A stretch of DNA of 34,952 nt, from NCBI RefSeq assembly GCF_030373265.1, contig NZ_JAUCZC010000024.1, positions 1 through 34,952 of the forward strand, written 5' to 3'. A program made the translations under genes and the position numbers. Within the stretch, counting starts at the first letter, position 1, and every line of letters starts with the position of its first letter. Below, in pieces: positions 1 to 9,454 of this stretch. Below the pieces are notes generated by a model. The model had not been told where the DNA came from. It worked only from the letters and a program-made list of their open reading frames with translations, and did not search any database. Source of the stretch: Blastomonas sp. GTDB taxonomy: Bacteria; Pseudomonadota; Alphaproteobacteria; Sphingomonadales; Sphingomonadaceae.

Positions 1-6
1 AAGGCA

Positions 7-3000
7 TTGAATCAGGCCAGAGCCTCAAATGCTAACAGTTTTTCGAGGCGTCCAACTCGGTTGGTCATCGGTGTTGCTGGAATAGCTATCTCAACGGGAT
101 TATCTTCAACGGCTCAAGCTGCCTGCACTACAACCGATGGGGTTGTGACTTGCACGGCCGACAATACGACCGACCAGGTAAACCTGGGCGTTGCATCTGC
201 GGGTGCAGATAACGCCACCCTTTCCATTCTGGCCAATGCCACCGTAACGCGCGGCGCGGCCCCCAATATCCAGATCGGTCAGCAGGGCGTGGTGAGCGTT
301 ACCAACGCCGGTGCATTGGGTGTCACCGCGCTGCCCGTCGGCCTGACCTATGTCGGTACGTTCGATGAGCCATTGAACGCGTTCAGCCTGAACAACTCGG
401 GCGAAATCACAGGGGGCGTGTCGCTCAATGGCGTGGGCGGTGCCACCACGATCGAAAACACCGGCGCAATCGGCGGGGGGATCGGCATCTTCGGAGCGGG
501 CACCGGGGCGCTTACCCTGAACATCGGGGGCACGGTCAATTCGCTAAGTGCCACAGCTTTGTCGGCCAGCACCCGCGGTGCGATCGACGCACAGATCAGC
601 GGGACGATCGGGGCGCCAGGCGAAGCCGGAAACCCGGCCATCTTGCGCGATGTCGCGCTGACGTCTCGGCAGCAGGATTTCGAGTCTGAAACCTCTTCGA
701 CGACCGTGGAAGGTGTGACAACGACTCTCAGCGAAACAACCACGCAGTGGCAGGGGTCCACGGTCGATCTCGATCTTGCCAGCGGTGCATCTGCAGGCGC
801 GACCACGATCAATGGCGTGGGCTCCGTGAGCGCCAATATCGATGGATCGATCGGCAATGAAAATGATTTCGCCTCGCTGAGCGCGACCAGCTCGCATCAG
901 AACAGGGACACCCAGAACCGGACCGTGGCGGATGGCACATCGACTGTTACCACATCCCAGGACAACCGGCAGACTGCAGGCGGCACGTCCACCATCACGA
1001 TCGGATCGAGCGGCTCGGTAGCCGGCAACGTGACCGCAACCGGCTTCGCCGGCGCATCGGTGACAGTCGATGGCTCCGTCGGAGGCGAGGATACGGTCGC
1101 GTTTGTGTTCGCCAGCTCGGGCGGAACCGCATCGACCGACGATCGCGAAACCACCACGCGCAGCGGTGGAACCCAGTCTTCGGTTAGTCTCGCAGCTTCA
1201 CGCACTGGCGGAGAAGCATCGATCGCGATCGGCGAGTCGGGTTCTGTGTCTGGCCAGGCATTTGCCCAAGGCGACGCTGGGGCGCTGGTTGAAAACGCAG
1301 GTGCCATTCGTGGCGCTGTAACTGCAACCTCAGGTGGAGTCATCCAGAGCGTTAACCAGAGCACCTCGTCAAGTTCGTTTGAAGTGGCCGCCGGTGAGCC
1401 GACGCGCAGCAGTTCAGCGTCCTCCAGCCTGATCGAGCAGGCGAGCTACGGCGGCGAGGCGTTGGTCGAGAATTCCACGACGGGCGTCATGGCCGCATCC
1501 GCCAGTGCCACCGGCCGTGCGGGCGCGACCGTAAACAATGCAGGTGAAATCGGAGGCGCAGTAAACGTCAGTTCGACCGGGACCACCGTGCGTTCAAGCT
1601 CCAGCCAGGCCAACTCTTCGGTTGTTCTCAGCGATGGCACTGGACTGTTGGTGGAGAGCAACTCCTCCAACGAACAAGCGAACTCGACCACGCAGACCGG
1701 TGGGGCCGCGCGTCTCGCCAACGCCGAAGGTGGCGTGATCGGAGCCAATCCCCTTGGGTCTGTATCGGTCAACATTACGGGAACGACGGGCGCAGCCCTC
1801 GACAATGCCGGGCGGATCAATGGCAACGTCACGCTCAACAGCCGACTGTCCAATACATCCTTCTCGTCGGAGAGCAGCTCCTCGTTCACGCAAGATCCTG
1901 ACACGCTGGTGCTGACATCCGAGAACATCTATTCCGAACAATTCACTTCGACAGGCGTCGGGGGCGCGGCCGATTTCGTGAATGGCCCCACGGGTCTGAT
2001 CGTCGGCAACGTCAGCATCAATGCGGATGGCGGCGCGACGGTCACCAACCAGGGCGTGGTCGTCGGCACCACAACCGTCACGTCCCAGTTCGTGAATTCA
2101 ACCAGTGAGTTCGCCTCCAGCGACTCGTCGGTCGTAACCCCGGGCGATGATGGCGGTTCGGTTGCCCGTTCCACTCAAGCCAGCAGCTTCAGCAATGTTG
2201 ATGGCGGTGGAGACATCACCGGCACCTATGCAGGCGCAAACGGTACCGTCCAATTTGCGCCAGGAAGCGGCGCCCGGGATGGATCGGTCAGCCAGACAAC
2301 GGCAGGATCGAGTGCAGCGACAGTAACCGGAGCCATCTTCGGTAACTTCACGGGCACGGCCCAGGGTTCGACGCGCACCGGCAGCAATACTTTCTCGCAG
2401 GACTCGGTGAACGATGCTGACGGCGATCTGATCTCACTGGTCATCGAACAAAGCGGTGGCAACGAGACCATTGCCAACTCCGGTTCCAGCACCCTGACAG
2501 TCGACGGCGGCGTCATCACGGGGTCTGCATTCCTGTCCGCTCAGGGGAATGCTGCAGCGAACCTCGTGGGTGGCGCGGACATTGCCGGCAATCTTTCGGT
2601 CTCGACAATAGGCAACTCGGTGTCGACATCGACCTTCGAGTTCAGCGAAATCCTCAACAATGACGAGGATGGTGCGCTGGTCGATCGGACAGTAGTTAGC
2701 GGAGACACCTCGAGCTCGACGAACGGCACAGGTGCAGCCAGCGTGACGATTGCTGATGGCATTGTGGGTGGGTCGGTTTCCGTGAACTCGCGGTCTGGTG
2801 GTTCCACCCTGCTGGTCGGTGTTGATGGCGCAGTCGGAAGCTTTGCGCAGGTTACCAGCTCGGGCAGTGACGTTAGCCGTGAGTTTGCGGCAACCAGTGT
2901 CACGACCCCTGATGGAGCCGGCACAACCACTCAGACGGACCAAACCTTAATCAACACCAGCGTTGCAACGGGCGGTAACGTCTCCGCGCGAATCGATGGC

Positions 3001-6000
3001 GTCGTCGGAAACTCGCGGAATGGTGCGATTGCCATCGATGACGCGCCGATCGCGGGGCTGGGTGGTCTCAGCCTGTTCACGTCGGCAGGCGATGCGACCG
3101 CCACGCTCACCGGGCAGGTGTCCGGATCGATCGACGTCTTTGCCAGCGGCACCGCATCGACGTCGCAGTCCACATCGCTGTTCGTCAACAATGTGCTGCA
3201 AACGTCCAGCTCCACTTCAGCGAGCACCGCTGTGGGGGGCACTGCAAGCCTGACCGTGAACAGCAGTGCTGAGAATGTCGCAGCGCGCAATCCCGCCAAT
3301 TTTGGTGGCATCTTCGTGGCGGGCGTCGAAGGCTCGACGGTCACGATCGCTGCAAATTCAACCGTCATGGCCGCCAGAGGCGGTGCGTCCATGCAGGTCG
3401 GAGCGTTGTTCAACAATTCGACCAGCAGCGGATCGACCGACAACACGGCCAGAACCCAGACGAACAGCTTCGCGAATGTTCTGGTCGGAGGCCCCGCAAC
3501 GCTGACAGTCAATGGAACGGTGGGGAACAACGGCGGGAATGATTTCGATGGTGCCTCGTCAAGCGTCCTCGTCACCAGCATCACGCGGGCCGACGCTGTC
3601 AACAACGGTTCGATTTTCGGATCGTTGACGGCCCGCTCGATCGGAACGAATTTCGGACAGGTGACAAATTCGACCAACGTCGGCGATGTCACGCAGGTCA
3701 ATGTCGTCGACCGCACCTACACCGCCGTAGGCGGCACGGCATCGATCGATAACAACCGGTTGATCACGGGATCGGTTGCGGTCGCCGCAGCTTCGGGCGC
3801 ACTGAGCAACGATGGCGTCATCCGCGGAGGGGCGAACTTTGGCCAGTCCGTGGCCAACTACACCACCCTTGCAACCGATACGGCGACGGCACTTGGCGAG
3901 GAGGAAGTCACCGGAACGGTGACGCCCTTCGCGCAAAGCTATACTGTTGCGCAGAACGGCTTGCTGGGCGGCGGAATATCGGTAGGCGGGGCCTTCTCGC
4001 CCATCGATGACGAGCTGGTCTCCAGCAACATCGCAGCCGCAATCAACCTGAACACCGGATCGGTGACCGTCGGCAACATCGTCGGCGAATTTGACCAGGC
4101 AACGGGTGAGCGCTTTACCAGGACCACGGTGGCCCTGAACGGCGCGGGCTATCTCGGGCTGACCCAGGCTGATGCCGAGCTGCTCGAGGGACGCTTCGCA
4201 ACGTTCGACCCGCGGATTGCTCAGGCAGGCGATCTGCGGGAGTATGTCGGCACGACGCGGGTTCTCGGCGCCGACAGCCTGACCAAAACCGGAGCAGGAA
4301 CGTTCAAGATCTTCGGTGCTGCCTTTGCACCGGTCGGTCCGGAGAACGCGATCGCCGATTATACGGTCGATGTCGGCGAGTTCAGGGTCTCGGCAGGAGA
4401 GGTTCAGCTGGCAGTTGCACCCGTCCTGGGCGAGCGCGGCGTCTTCGGCATCCGCGGAAACGTGACCAACAGCGGTTCGCTCGTTCTGGGCCAGCGCGTT
4501 ACCCTCGAACCGCAGCTGTTCGCCAACAACCTGGTTTCGGTGGGCGGACAGGCGATCGATGGCGTGGCCGTCTATCAGAACGGAAACTTTGCGCAGACCG
4601 GAACGGGCACGCTCGTTGTGGGAATGGCCCCGGCTCTGGTCCGCCTGACCCCGCAATCGGTCGGCACCGGCACGAGCGCACCTGACATCCTGGGCTTCGG
4701 CCAGGTTGGTGTCTCGCGTGGGTTCTTCACCACACTGGAAAACGTGAGCGGCGGTCTGGGCAGCAGCTTCGTGACGATCGATGGCAACCTCTCGCTGCAG
4801 GGCACGGTGAACGTCGTAGCGCCACGCGGTGGGATTTTCACCGGTGGCCAAACCCTCGACCTCTTCAGCGTTTCGGGCACGGTCACGGAAAATGCTACCG
4901 TCAATACGGGCCTGAACTCCGCCTTTGTGACGTTCGATCTGACAAGCCGCGTCGTGGCCGGTCGGACCGTCGTCTCGCTGGCTGCTGCTCGTAGGGGCTA
5001 CGACACGGCAGGTCTGACAGACAACGGCCGTGCCGCTGGTGCTGCCTTGTCGGCCTCGATCCCCTCCGTCGTCACTGCCCTCACCGCCGATGCGACTGGA
5101 ACTGCAGGGTTCACGTCGGTGGGTGAATTCGGGCTGACCCAGGACCTGGCGACCGTCATCTCCGGCTTTGACAGCCTGCTGAACGCTGCGCAGGCTGGCG
5201 CGGCGCTCGAAGAGCTGGCGTCAGGCGAGTTCTACGGATCTCTCATGGCCCTGGAGACGACCGCTCCGTTTGCTGACGCGATCACCAATCGTCTGCTTCC
5301 GGTGGGTGCGGAAGGCTTCAACCTGTGGATCCAGCCATCTGGCGACTTCACGCGCTTTGATGGGGATGCCACAACCGGATCACGCAAGATCAAGGCGGAT
5401 AACTTCGGAGGCTCGGCAGGCTTCGGCGTGGCAACAGGCAATGGAGAGTTCGGACTTGGATTTGGCTACGGACGGATCAACGTCAATGCGCCGGGCGAGC
5501 CGATCTCGGCCAAAGCCAACACCTATATGGTCGGTGCCTTTGCGCGGTTCGGTTTCGACGCCTTCACCGTGGCCGCGGATGCGGTCTATGGCTGGAGCGA
5601 TTGGGAGACGACCCGTGAACTGCCGACCTTCGCGCGGACGGCAGAGGCTGAATTCGACAGCAAGGAATTCAATGCCAACCTGCGTGCCGAATACCGGTTC
5701 GACTTTGACAGTGTGTTCGTCGCCCCGTTTGCGCAGGCCAACCTGCGCAAGTACGACTTCGACGGCTTTGCTGAAGAAGGCGCAGGCGCCATTGGGTTGC
5801 TGGTCGAAGACGCCGGCAAGACAGTGTTCACCCCGGAAGTCGGCCTCCAGGCTGGGACGTCCTTCGAGACCGGCCTTGCGGTCATTCGGCCCGAGCTGAC
5901 GCTTTCCTATGCGTTTCAGGGCAATCCGGATGCGTTCAGGAACGTGTCGTACCTTGGCGCGCCGGGGCAAACCTTCCGGCTTCAGGGCGTCGATCCGGAC

Positions 6001-6135
6001 GGTTACTTCCTGATTTCGGGTGGTCTGTTTGCAGACATTGGAAGAGGCAGCAGTGCTTTTGTCGGCGGGTCGTACGGTACCGGCGGAGGCAATGACCGAG
6101 CTTCTATCAGTGCCGGTGTTAGGATTGGTTTCTAA
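7..6135 (+). CDS. giant autotransporter adhesin (type Va), possibly 5'-truncated by the window
   Basis: A type V secreted surface protein of about 2042 residues. Residues 15-38 form a signal peptide (RR, hydrophobic stretch, AQA cleavage near 38). The passenger (about 40-1700) is Ser/Thr/Gly/Asn-rich and built from degenerate modules with patterns such as GATVxNxGxIxGxV and GGxASIxI, typical of a right-handed beta-helix, interrupted by polar Ser/Gln-rich stretches. The last 280 or so residues form a 12-strand autotransporter barrel starting after the linker near MALETTAPFADAI, with alternating aromatic strands and the terminal Phe (GVRIGF) recognised by the BAM complex. Mature Cys residues occur only near the N-terminus. 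The start is TTG at 7, but the frame is open to base 1 and only six upstream bases are visible, so the true start may lie outside. No protease triad was recognised; adhesion or biofilm roles are inference. Confidence 0.9.
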   Translation: MNQARASNANSFSRRPTRLVIGVAGIAISTGLSSTAQAACTTTDGVVTCTADNTTDQVNLGVASAGADNATLSILANATVTRGAAPNIQIGQQGVVSVTNAGALGVTALPVGLTYVGTFDEPLNAFSLNNSGEITGGVSLNGVGGATTIENTGAIGGGIGIFGAGTGALTLNIGGTVNSLSATALSASTRGAIDAQISGTIGAPGEAGNPAILRDVALTSRQQDFESETSSTTVEGVTTTLSETTTQWQGSTVDLDLASGASAGATTINGVGSVSANIDGSIGNENDFASLSATSSHQNRDTQNRTVADGTSTVTTSQDNRQTAGGTSTITIGSSGSVAGNVTATGFAGASVTVDGSVGGEDTVAFVFASSGGTASTDDRETTTRSGGTQSSVSLAASRTGGEASIAIGESGSVSGQAFAQGDAGALVENAGAIRGAVTATSGGVIQSVNQSTSSSSFEVAAGEPTRSSSASSSLIEQASYGGEALVENSTTGVMAASASATGRAGATVNNAGEIGGAVNVSSTGTTVRSSSSQANSSVVLSDGTGLLVESNSSNEQANSTTQTGGAARLANAEGGVIGANPLGSVSVNITGTTGAALDNAGRINGNVTLNSRLSNTSFSSESSSSFTQDPDTLVLTSENIYSEQFTSTGVGGAADFVNGPTGLIVGNVSINADGGATVTNQGVVVGTTTVTSQFVNSTSEFASSDSSVVTPGDDGGSVARSTQASSFSNVDGGGDITGTYAGANGTVQFAPGSGARDGSVSQTTAGSSAATVTGAIFGNFTGTAQGSTRTGSNTFSQDSVNDADGDLISLVIEQSGGNETIANSGSSTLTVDGGVITGSAFLSAQGNAAANLVGGADIAGNLSVSTIGNSVSTSTFEFSEILNNDEDGALVDRTVVSGDTSSSTNGTGAASVTIADGIVGGSVSVNSRSGGSTLLVGVDGAVGSFAQVTSSGSDVSREFAATSVTTPDGAGTTTQTDQTLINTSVATGGNVSARIDGVVGNSRNGAIAIDDAPIAGLGGLSLFTSAGDATATLTGQVSGSIDVFASGTASTSQSTSLFVNNVLQTSSSTSASTAVGGTASLTVNSSAENVAARNPANFGGIFVAGVEGSTVTIAANSTVMAARGGASMQVGALFNNSTSSGSTDNTARTQTNSFANVLVGGPATLTVNGTVGNNGGNDFDGASSSVLVTSITRADAVNNGSIFGSLTARSIGTNFGQVTNSTNVGDVTQVNVVDRTYTAVGGTASIDNNRLITGSVAVAAASGALSNDGVIRGGANFGQSVANYTTLATDTATALGEEEVTGTVTPFAQSYTVAQNGLLGGGISVGGAFSPIDDELVSSNIAAAINLNTGSVTVGNIVGEFDQATGERFTRTTVALNGAGYLGLTQADAELLEGRFATFDPRIAQAGDLREYVGTTRVLGADSLTKTGAGTFKIFGAAFAPVGPENAIADYTVDVGEFRVSAGEVQLAVAPVLGERGVFGIRGNVTNSGSLVLGQRVTLEPQLFANNLVSVGGQAIDGVAVYQNGNFAQTGTGTLVVGMAPALVRLTPQSVGTGTSAPDILGFGQVGVSRGFFTTLENVSGGLGSSFVTIDGNLSLQGTVNVVAPRGGIFTGGQTLDLFSVSGTVTENATVNTGLNSAFVTFDLTSRVVAGRTVVSLAAARRGYDTAGLTDNGRAAGAALSASIPSVVTALTADATGTAGFTSVGEFGLTQDLATVISGFDSLLNAAQAGAALEELASGEFYGSLMALETTAPFADAITNRLLPVGAEGFNLWIQPSGDFTRFDGDATTGSRKIKADNFGGSAGFGVATGNGEFGLGFGYGRINVNAPGEPISAKANTYMVGAFARFGFDAFTVAADAVYGWSDWETTRELPTFARTAEAEFDSKEFNANLRAEYRFDFDSVFVAPFAQANLRKYDFDGFAEEGAGAIGLLVEDAGKTVFTPEVGLQAGTSFETGLAVIRPELTLSYAFQGNPDAFRNVSYLGAPGQTFRLQGVDPDGYFLISGGLFADIGRGSSAFVGGSYGTGGGNDRASISAGVRIGF

Positions 6136-6144
6136 CACTCCGAC

Positions 6145-6175
6145 TGGGGTGCGGCCATGATCTGGCCGCACCCCA
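6145..6175 (+). terminator. terminator hairpin after the autotransporter
   Basis: A perfect 13-bp inverted repeat (6145-6157 with 6163-6175, TGGGGTGCGGCCA arm) with a 5-base loop TGATC, ten bases after the autotransporter stop and followed by a short T run (TTT). The stem is strong and GC-rich, but the T tract is short, so termination may be partial and leave read-through into the gene at 6197. Confidence 0.75.
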
Positions 6176-6196
6176 TTTGACTGCCGGAGATCAGAA

Positions 6197-6733
6197 ATGA
6201 ACGCACTGGTGGCGCATCAGGGGGCAGGCCAGAGGGTTCTGCAAGCTTTGGATAGCAGGGTTGCCCAGAGACGTTTGGGGGCCGCGGCCGAACCACGGCA
6301 TCCTGAAATATCCCATCCCGAAATATCAGACGTCAGGAACAACATCTTTGCGCTGACCATCAGGCTTCAGGAGTGTCTGGACCAGCTTGAATCCGAGCGC
6401 GCCGTGCTGAGGTCGTTGGAAGACGTCGTCAGGTCTGACTCACCTTTCGAGTATGAAGCCGATCCGGTTTCGAAAAGAACCTACGCGGTGGCCAATCTCA
6501 AGTCGCCAAGGCCGCTTTGGAAAAAGATATTTCAAATCCTGTATTACGCCAAAGCAAACGCCTTCAACTACGAAGACATCAACAGCATAGCGGGTTCGAT
6601 GGGCCATCATGTCAAGCTGTCCAGCTTGCGTCCCAAATGTCTGTTCTATGTTGAAAATGGTGTCCTGTTGCGTACGCGTCCGGGATCATACAGCGTCTCC
6701 GAAATCGGAGTGCAATATTTCGATATTGTATAG
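6197..6733 (+). CDS. hypothetical protein with short coiled coil and possible C-terminal winged helix
   Basis: 178 residues, not recognised as a named family. ATG at 6197 is preceded by GGAG at 6186-6189 with a 7-base spacer, which supports the start. Residues 1-45 look disordered and include a tandem HPEISHPEIS. Residues 46-80 (RNNIFALTIRLQECLDQLES...) are heptad-like and probably helical. Residues 100-178 alternate helices and a final beta pair (NGVLLRTRPGSYSVSEIGVQYF), resembling a winged-helix fold in which the wing ends in a 'lt..G' segment, so nucleic-acid binding or a regulatory role is possible. No export signal. The gene is visibly more AT-rich than the metabolic genes downstream. 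It sits between the autotransporter terminator and two more hairpins, so it may be expressed by read-through or from its own promoter. Confidence 0.7.
   Translation: MNALVAHQGAGQRVLQALDSRVAQRRLGAAAEPRHPEISHPEISDVRNNIFALTIRLQECLDQLESERAVLRSLEDVVRSDSPFEYEADPVSKRTYAVANLKSPRPLWKKIFQILYYAKANAFNYEDINSIAGSMGHHVKLSSLRPKCLFYVENGVLLRTRPGSYSVSEIGVQYFDIV
6299..6328 (+). repeat. 15-bp tandem duplication encoding HPEIS twice
   Basis: CATCCTGAAATATCC is followed directly by CATCCCGAAATATCA; the two 15-base units differ at two positions and encode HPEIS-HPEIS, residues 35-44 of the small protein. It is an in-frame duplication in a region that looks disordered. Confidence 0.8.
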
Positions 6734-6757
6734 CGTCCCGCGGTTTAGAACAAAAAG

Positions 6758-6785
6758 ACCCCCGGAGCCCTGAGGTTCCGGGGGT
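6758..6785. terminator. bidirectional rho-independent terminator
   Basis: ACCCCCGGA (6758-6766) pairs perfectly with TCCGGGGGT (6777-6785); three further pairs, one of them G-T, can shrink the loop to CTGA. It is flanked by AAAAA at 6752-6756 and TTTAATTT at 6783-6792, so it has a T tract in both directions. It lies between the convergent small gene (ends 6733) and the receptor gene (ends 6835). Confidence 0.88.
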
Positions 6786-6793
6786 TTAATTTG

Positions 6794-6817
6794 GCCCTCC
6801 CGGTTGAACGGGAGGGC
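6794..6817 (-). terminator. second hairpin in tandem, 3' of the receptor gene
   Basis: GCCCTCCCG (6794-6802) and CGGGAGGGC (6809-6817) form a perfect 9-bp stem with loop GTTGAA, 17 bases past the receptor stop codon. It lacks a strong T run on the minus strand, but the neighbouring hairpin at 6758-6785 supplies one (CTTTTTG), so the two may act together. Confidence 0.65.
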
Positions 6818-6834
6818 ACAGGCGTCGGGAAAGA

Positions 6835-9303
6835 TCAGAAGCTGGCGGTCAGGATGATGCCGATGCGCCGGGGTGGACGCAGGCCTGCGATGAAGTTGCG
6901 GCGAAGGTCTGCATTGGCGTCGGCATAGCGGATGATCTGCGCGACCGAGTCCTCGTCGAACAGGTTGCGCGCATAGGCCATCACGCGGAAGCGGTCGCTC
7001 TGGAAGCCCAGCCGCGCGTCGACCACCACCGACCCGCCGGTTTCCGCAAAGTTGAGCACCTGGTCGAAGCTGGTCGAGATCATGTTGACGTTGCTGCCGA
7101 CGAAGAAGTCCCAGTCGCTGCTGATCGGCGTGCGGTAATCGACATCGAAGAACATGGTGTGTTCGGGCGCGCGCGGCACCCGCTTGCCGCGGATCGAGCC
7201 GAACAGCGACTGGCAGCCTGCAATGGCCGGGAACTGGTCGCCGGTCGAGCAGTTGACCAGCCGGTCGTCGATGAGGTCGTTGATCAGCCCCAGATTCTCG
7301 TCGGTGCCGGCGGTGAACTTGGCGTCGACATAGCTGTAGTTCGCGGTGACGGTCAAATTGCGCACCGGACGGATCAGCAGTTCAAGCTCGGCCCCGTTGA
7401 CCCGCGCATCGCCGCCATTGCGGGTGAGCGAAACCTGATTGGGCGGCACCGACACGTTCTGGGTGATCTGATAGCCCGTCACCTCGGTGTGATAGAGCGC
7501 CAGATTGGCGGTCAGCTTGCCGTCGAAAAAGGTGTTCTTGGTGCCGATTTCATAGGTCTTGTTGTCTTCCGGCGCGAAGGTCGGGAAGCCGGCCAGGATC
7601 GCCTGGTTGCTGTTGAAGCCGCCGGGCTTCTGGCCTTCGGCATAGACCGCATAGAACAGGTTGTCGCGGGTCGCCTGCCAGCTCAGCGTGAAGCGCGGGG
7701 TGAATTCCTTGAAGGTCGCCTCCACCACGCGGGGCAAGGGGATCGCCTGACCGTTGTTGAAGGTCAGCGTCGACTGGCGGATCTTTTCCTCGGCATAGCG
7801 GCCCTCGGCAGAGATCGACAGGGTGTCGGTGATGTCGAACGTGGCCGATCCGAAAATCGCCTTGTTCTCGATGTCGAACGCATTGACGTTGCGCGATTCG
7901 GGAAGGTTCGCCGCGGTTACCGCGATCGGCGTGAAGATGCCGCAGGTCGGCAATTGCGCGCACAGGGAAGCGGTCGCCGCCGCCGAATTGGCCTGCGCGC
8001 GCGCCAGCGATCCGGGCGGCACCACGCGGGTATCGCGCGACACATCGTTCTGGTCGAAATAATAGCCGCCCAGCATCAGCTGGACCCGCTCGCCCTCATA
8101 GGCCAGCCGCAGTTCCTGCGACCAGTCGTCGGTGACCTGGCGGTTGGAGAAGGTGAAATCCTGCACCGAGGTCGCAAACGCGGTAAAGCGCGTGGTGCGC
8201 GGCGGGGTGATCGGTGCCGGCGCCGGACCCGTCGCGCCATAGGCGAAAATCACCATGTTGAAGCTGTTGCCCGAATAGTCGCCATCGGTCTTGGTGTTGG
8301 CGGTGCGCTTGTTATAGCCGGTCAGGCTGGTCAGCGTCAGCGCGTCGGTGAAGTCGAAATCCATTCGCAGCGCGGCGTTCAGCGTCTTCGATTCGAGGCC
8401 GACATTTTCCGGATCGACGAACTGGCGGCGATAGTCGGTGTTGACCTGTTGCGGCTGGATGGTGCCGCAGAAATAGCGGCTCTGGCCGCGGTACAGCGCG
8501 CCGTTGTCGGGGAAGCAGTTGTTGGCGTTGGCGGGCTGCGCGAAGATCGCCGGCTGGCCGTCGTCAATGACGTTGTAGTTGGCGCGCAACGATGCGCGGA
8601 ACGCCCCGCCATTGTTGAACTGCAGCAGCCCGAAGCCCGAATAGCTCTGCTGCTTGCCGATCCTGGTGCCGTCGAACGCGTTGCGGAAGGCCCCGGCATT
8701 GTCGAGCAGGCGGCCGCCGACCGCGATGCCCAGGCCATCGGCGAGCGGCCCGCGCACATTGGCGGTCACCTCATAGCGGTCATCCTCGGCGATATCGGCC
8801 TGCACCCGCCCGGTCCAGGTGTCGCCTGGCGTCTTCGAGATGAGGTTGATCGCGCCCGAATAGGTGTTGCGACCGTACAGCGCGGATTGCGGGCCTTTGA
8901 CCACCTCGAAACGTTCGACGGTGTCGACGTCATAGTCGGCAAGCGAACCCGAATAATAGATGCCGTCGATGAAGAAGGCGACGCCCGACTGGCCCAGGAT
9001 GTTGGCCTGGCCGCGGATGACCGGACGGTTGGCATCGCGGCCGAAGGTGTCGTCGAACACCAGGCCCGGCACGGTCTTGGCGACATCGGTGAGATTGTCG
9101 AGCCCCAGTCGGTCGATCGCCGCGGCGGTGACCACCGAGACGGTGGTGGGCGCCTCCTGCAGCGTTTCCTCGGTCTTGCGCGCGGTGACGATGATGACAT
9201 CGTCGCTGATGCCGCGGGAAGCGCTCTGGTTTTCCTGCGCCATCGCCGGAACTGCGGTGAGCGCGGACACCGCGAGCAAGGATGCCTTGAACGTACTGGT
9301 CAT
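6835..9303 (-). CDS. TonB-dependent outer-membrane receptor (first)
   Basis: 822 residues. Signal peptide 1-22 (cleavage AMA/Q), then a TonB box (DVIIVTARK, 35-43), a plug domain (about 55-165, with VIRGQ, FFIDGIYY and VEVVKGPQSALYGRNT-like motifs) and a 22-strand barrel ending in the terminal Phe of the C-terminal strand (GIILTASF). It would bind a substrate at the cell surface and import it with energy from TonB-ExbBD. The substrate is unknown: the sphingomonad-type plug and the neighbouring catabolic-looking genes argue for an organic molecule rather than a siderophore. The start is supported by GGGGGA at 9311-9316. The promoter region carries a palindrome shared with the divergent promoter near 10190, which links it to the second receptor operon. 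Confidence 0.92.
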   Translation of the reverse strand: MTSTFKASLLAVSALTAVPAMAQENQSASRGISDDVIIVTARKTEETLQEAPTTVSVVTAAAIDRLGLDNLTDVAKTVPGLVFDDTFGRDANRPVIRGQANILGQSGVAFFIDGIYYSGSLADYDVDTVERFEVVKGPQSALYGRNTYSGAINLISKTPGDTWTGRVQADIAEDDRYEVTANVRGPLADGLGIAVGGRLLDNAGAFRNAFDGTRIGKQQSYSGFGLLQFNNGGAFRASLRANYNVIDDGQPAIFAQPANANNCFPDNGALYRGQSRYFCGTIQPQQVNTDYRRQFVDPENVGLESKTLNAALRMDFDFTDALTLTSLTGYNKRTANTKTDGDYSGNSFNMVIFAYGATGPAPAPITPPRTTRFTAFATSVQDFTFSNRQVTDDWSQELRLAYEGERVQLMLGGYYFDQNDVSRDTRVVPPGSLARAQANSAAATASLCAQLPTCGIFTPIAVTAANLPESRNVNAFDIENKAIFGSATFDITDTLSISAEGRYAEEKIRQSTLTFNNGQAIPLPRVVEATFKEFTPRFTLSWQATRDNLFYAVYAEGQKPGGFNSNQAILAGFPTFAPEDNKTYEIGTKNTFFDGKLTANLALYHTEVTGYQITQNVSVPPNQVSLTRNGGDARVNGAELELLIRPVRNLTVTANYSYVDAKFTAGTDENLGLINDLIDDRLVNCSTGDQFPAIAGCQSLFGSIRGKRVPRAPEHTMFFDVDYRTPISSDWDFFVGSNVNMISTSFDQVLNFAETGGSVVVDARLGFQSDRFRVMAYARNLFDEDSVAQIIRYADANADLRRNFIAGLRPPRRIGIILTASF

Positions 9304-9366
9304 CTGAAATCCCCCTAAAGTGGCTTTTTGTCTCCCTTAGGGTCAGCAGAACACCGCAAGATCGAT

Positions 9367-9384
9367 AATTTGTCCAGACAAATT
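9367..9384. promoter_or_regulatory. palindromic operator candidate upstream of first receptor
   Basis: AATTTGTC (9367-9374), two-base spacer CA, GACAAATT (9377-9384): a perfect 8-bp inverted repeat, 64 bases upstream of the receptor ATG. It matches the palindrome at 10188-10199 (TTGTCCGGACAA) almost base for base. Short TTGT...ACAA palindromes are known for GntR-family repressors (FadR subfamily), so such a regulator is a plausible but unproven binder; no regulator gene is present in the window. Confidence 0.6.
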
Positions 9385-9454
9385 TTATCCGCAGTTCGAA
9401 TTGTCGGGTGTGTGTTGCTTGAATACGACAGCTCGGCCTGCGGTCTGCTGCGGA

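Noticed and set aside
7159-9318. 719-residue open frame on the plus strand
   Set aside because: Antisense to the first TonB receptor; no domain motifs, and receptor motifs on the minus strand are clear.
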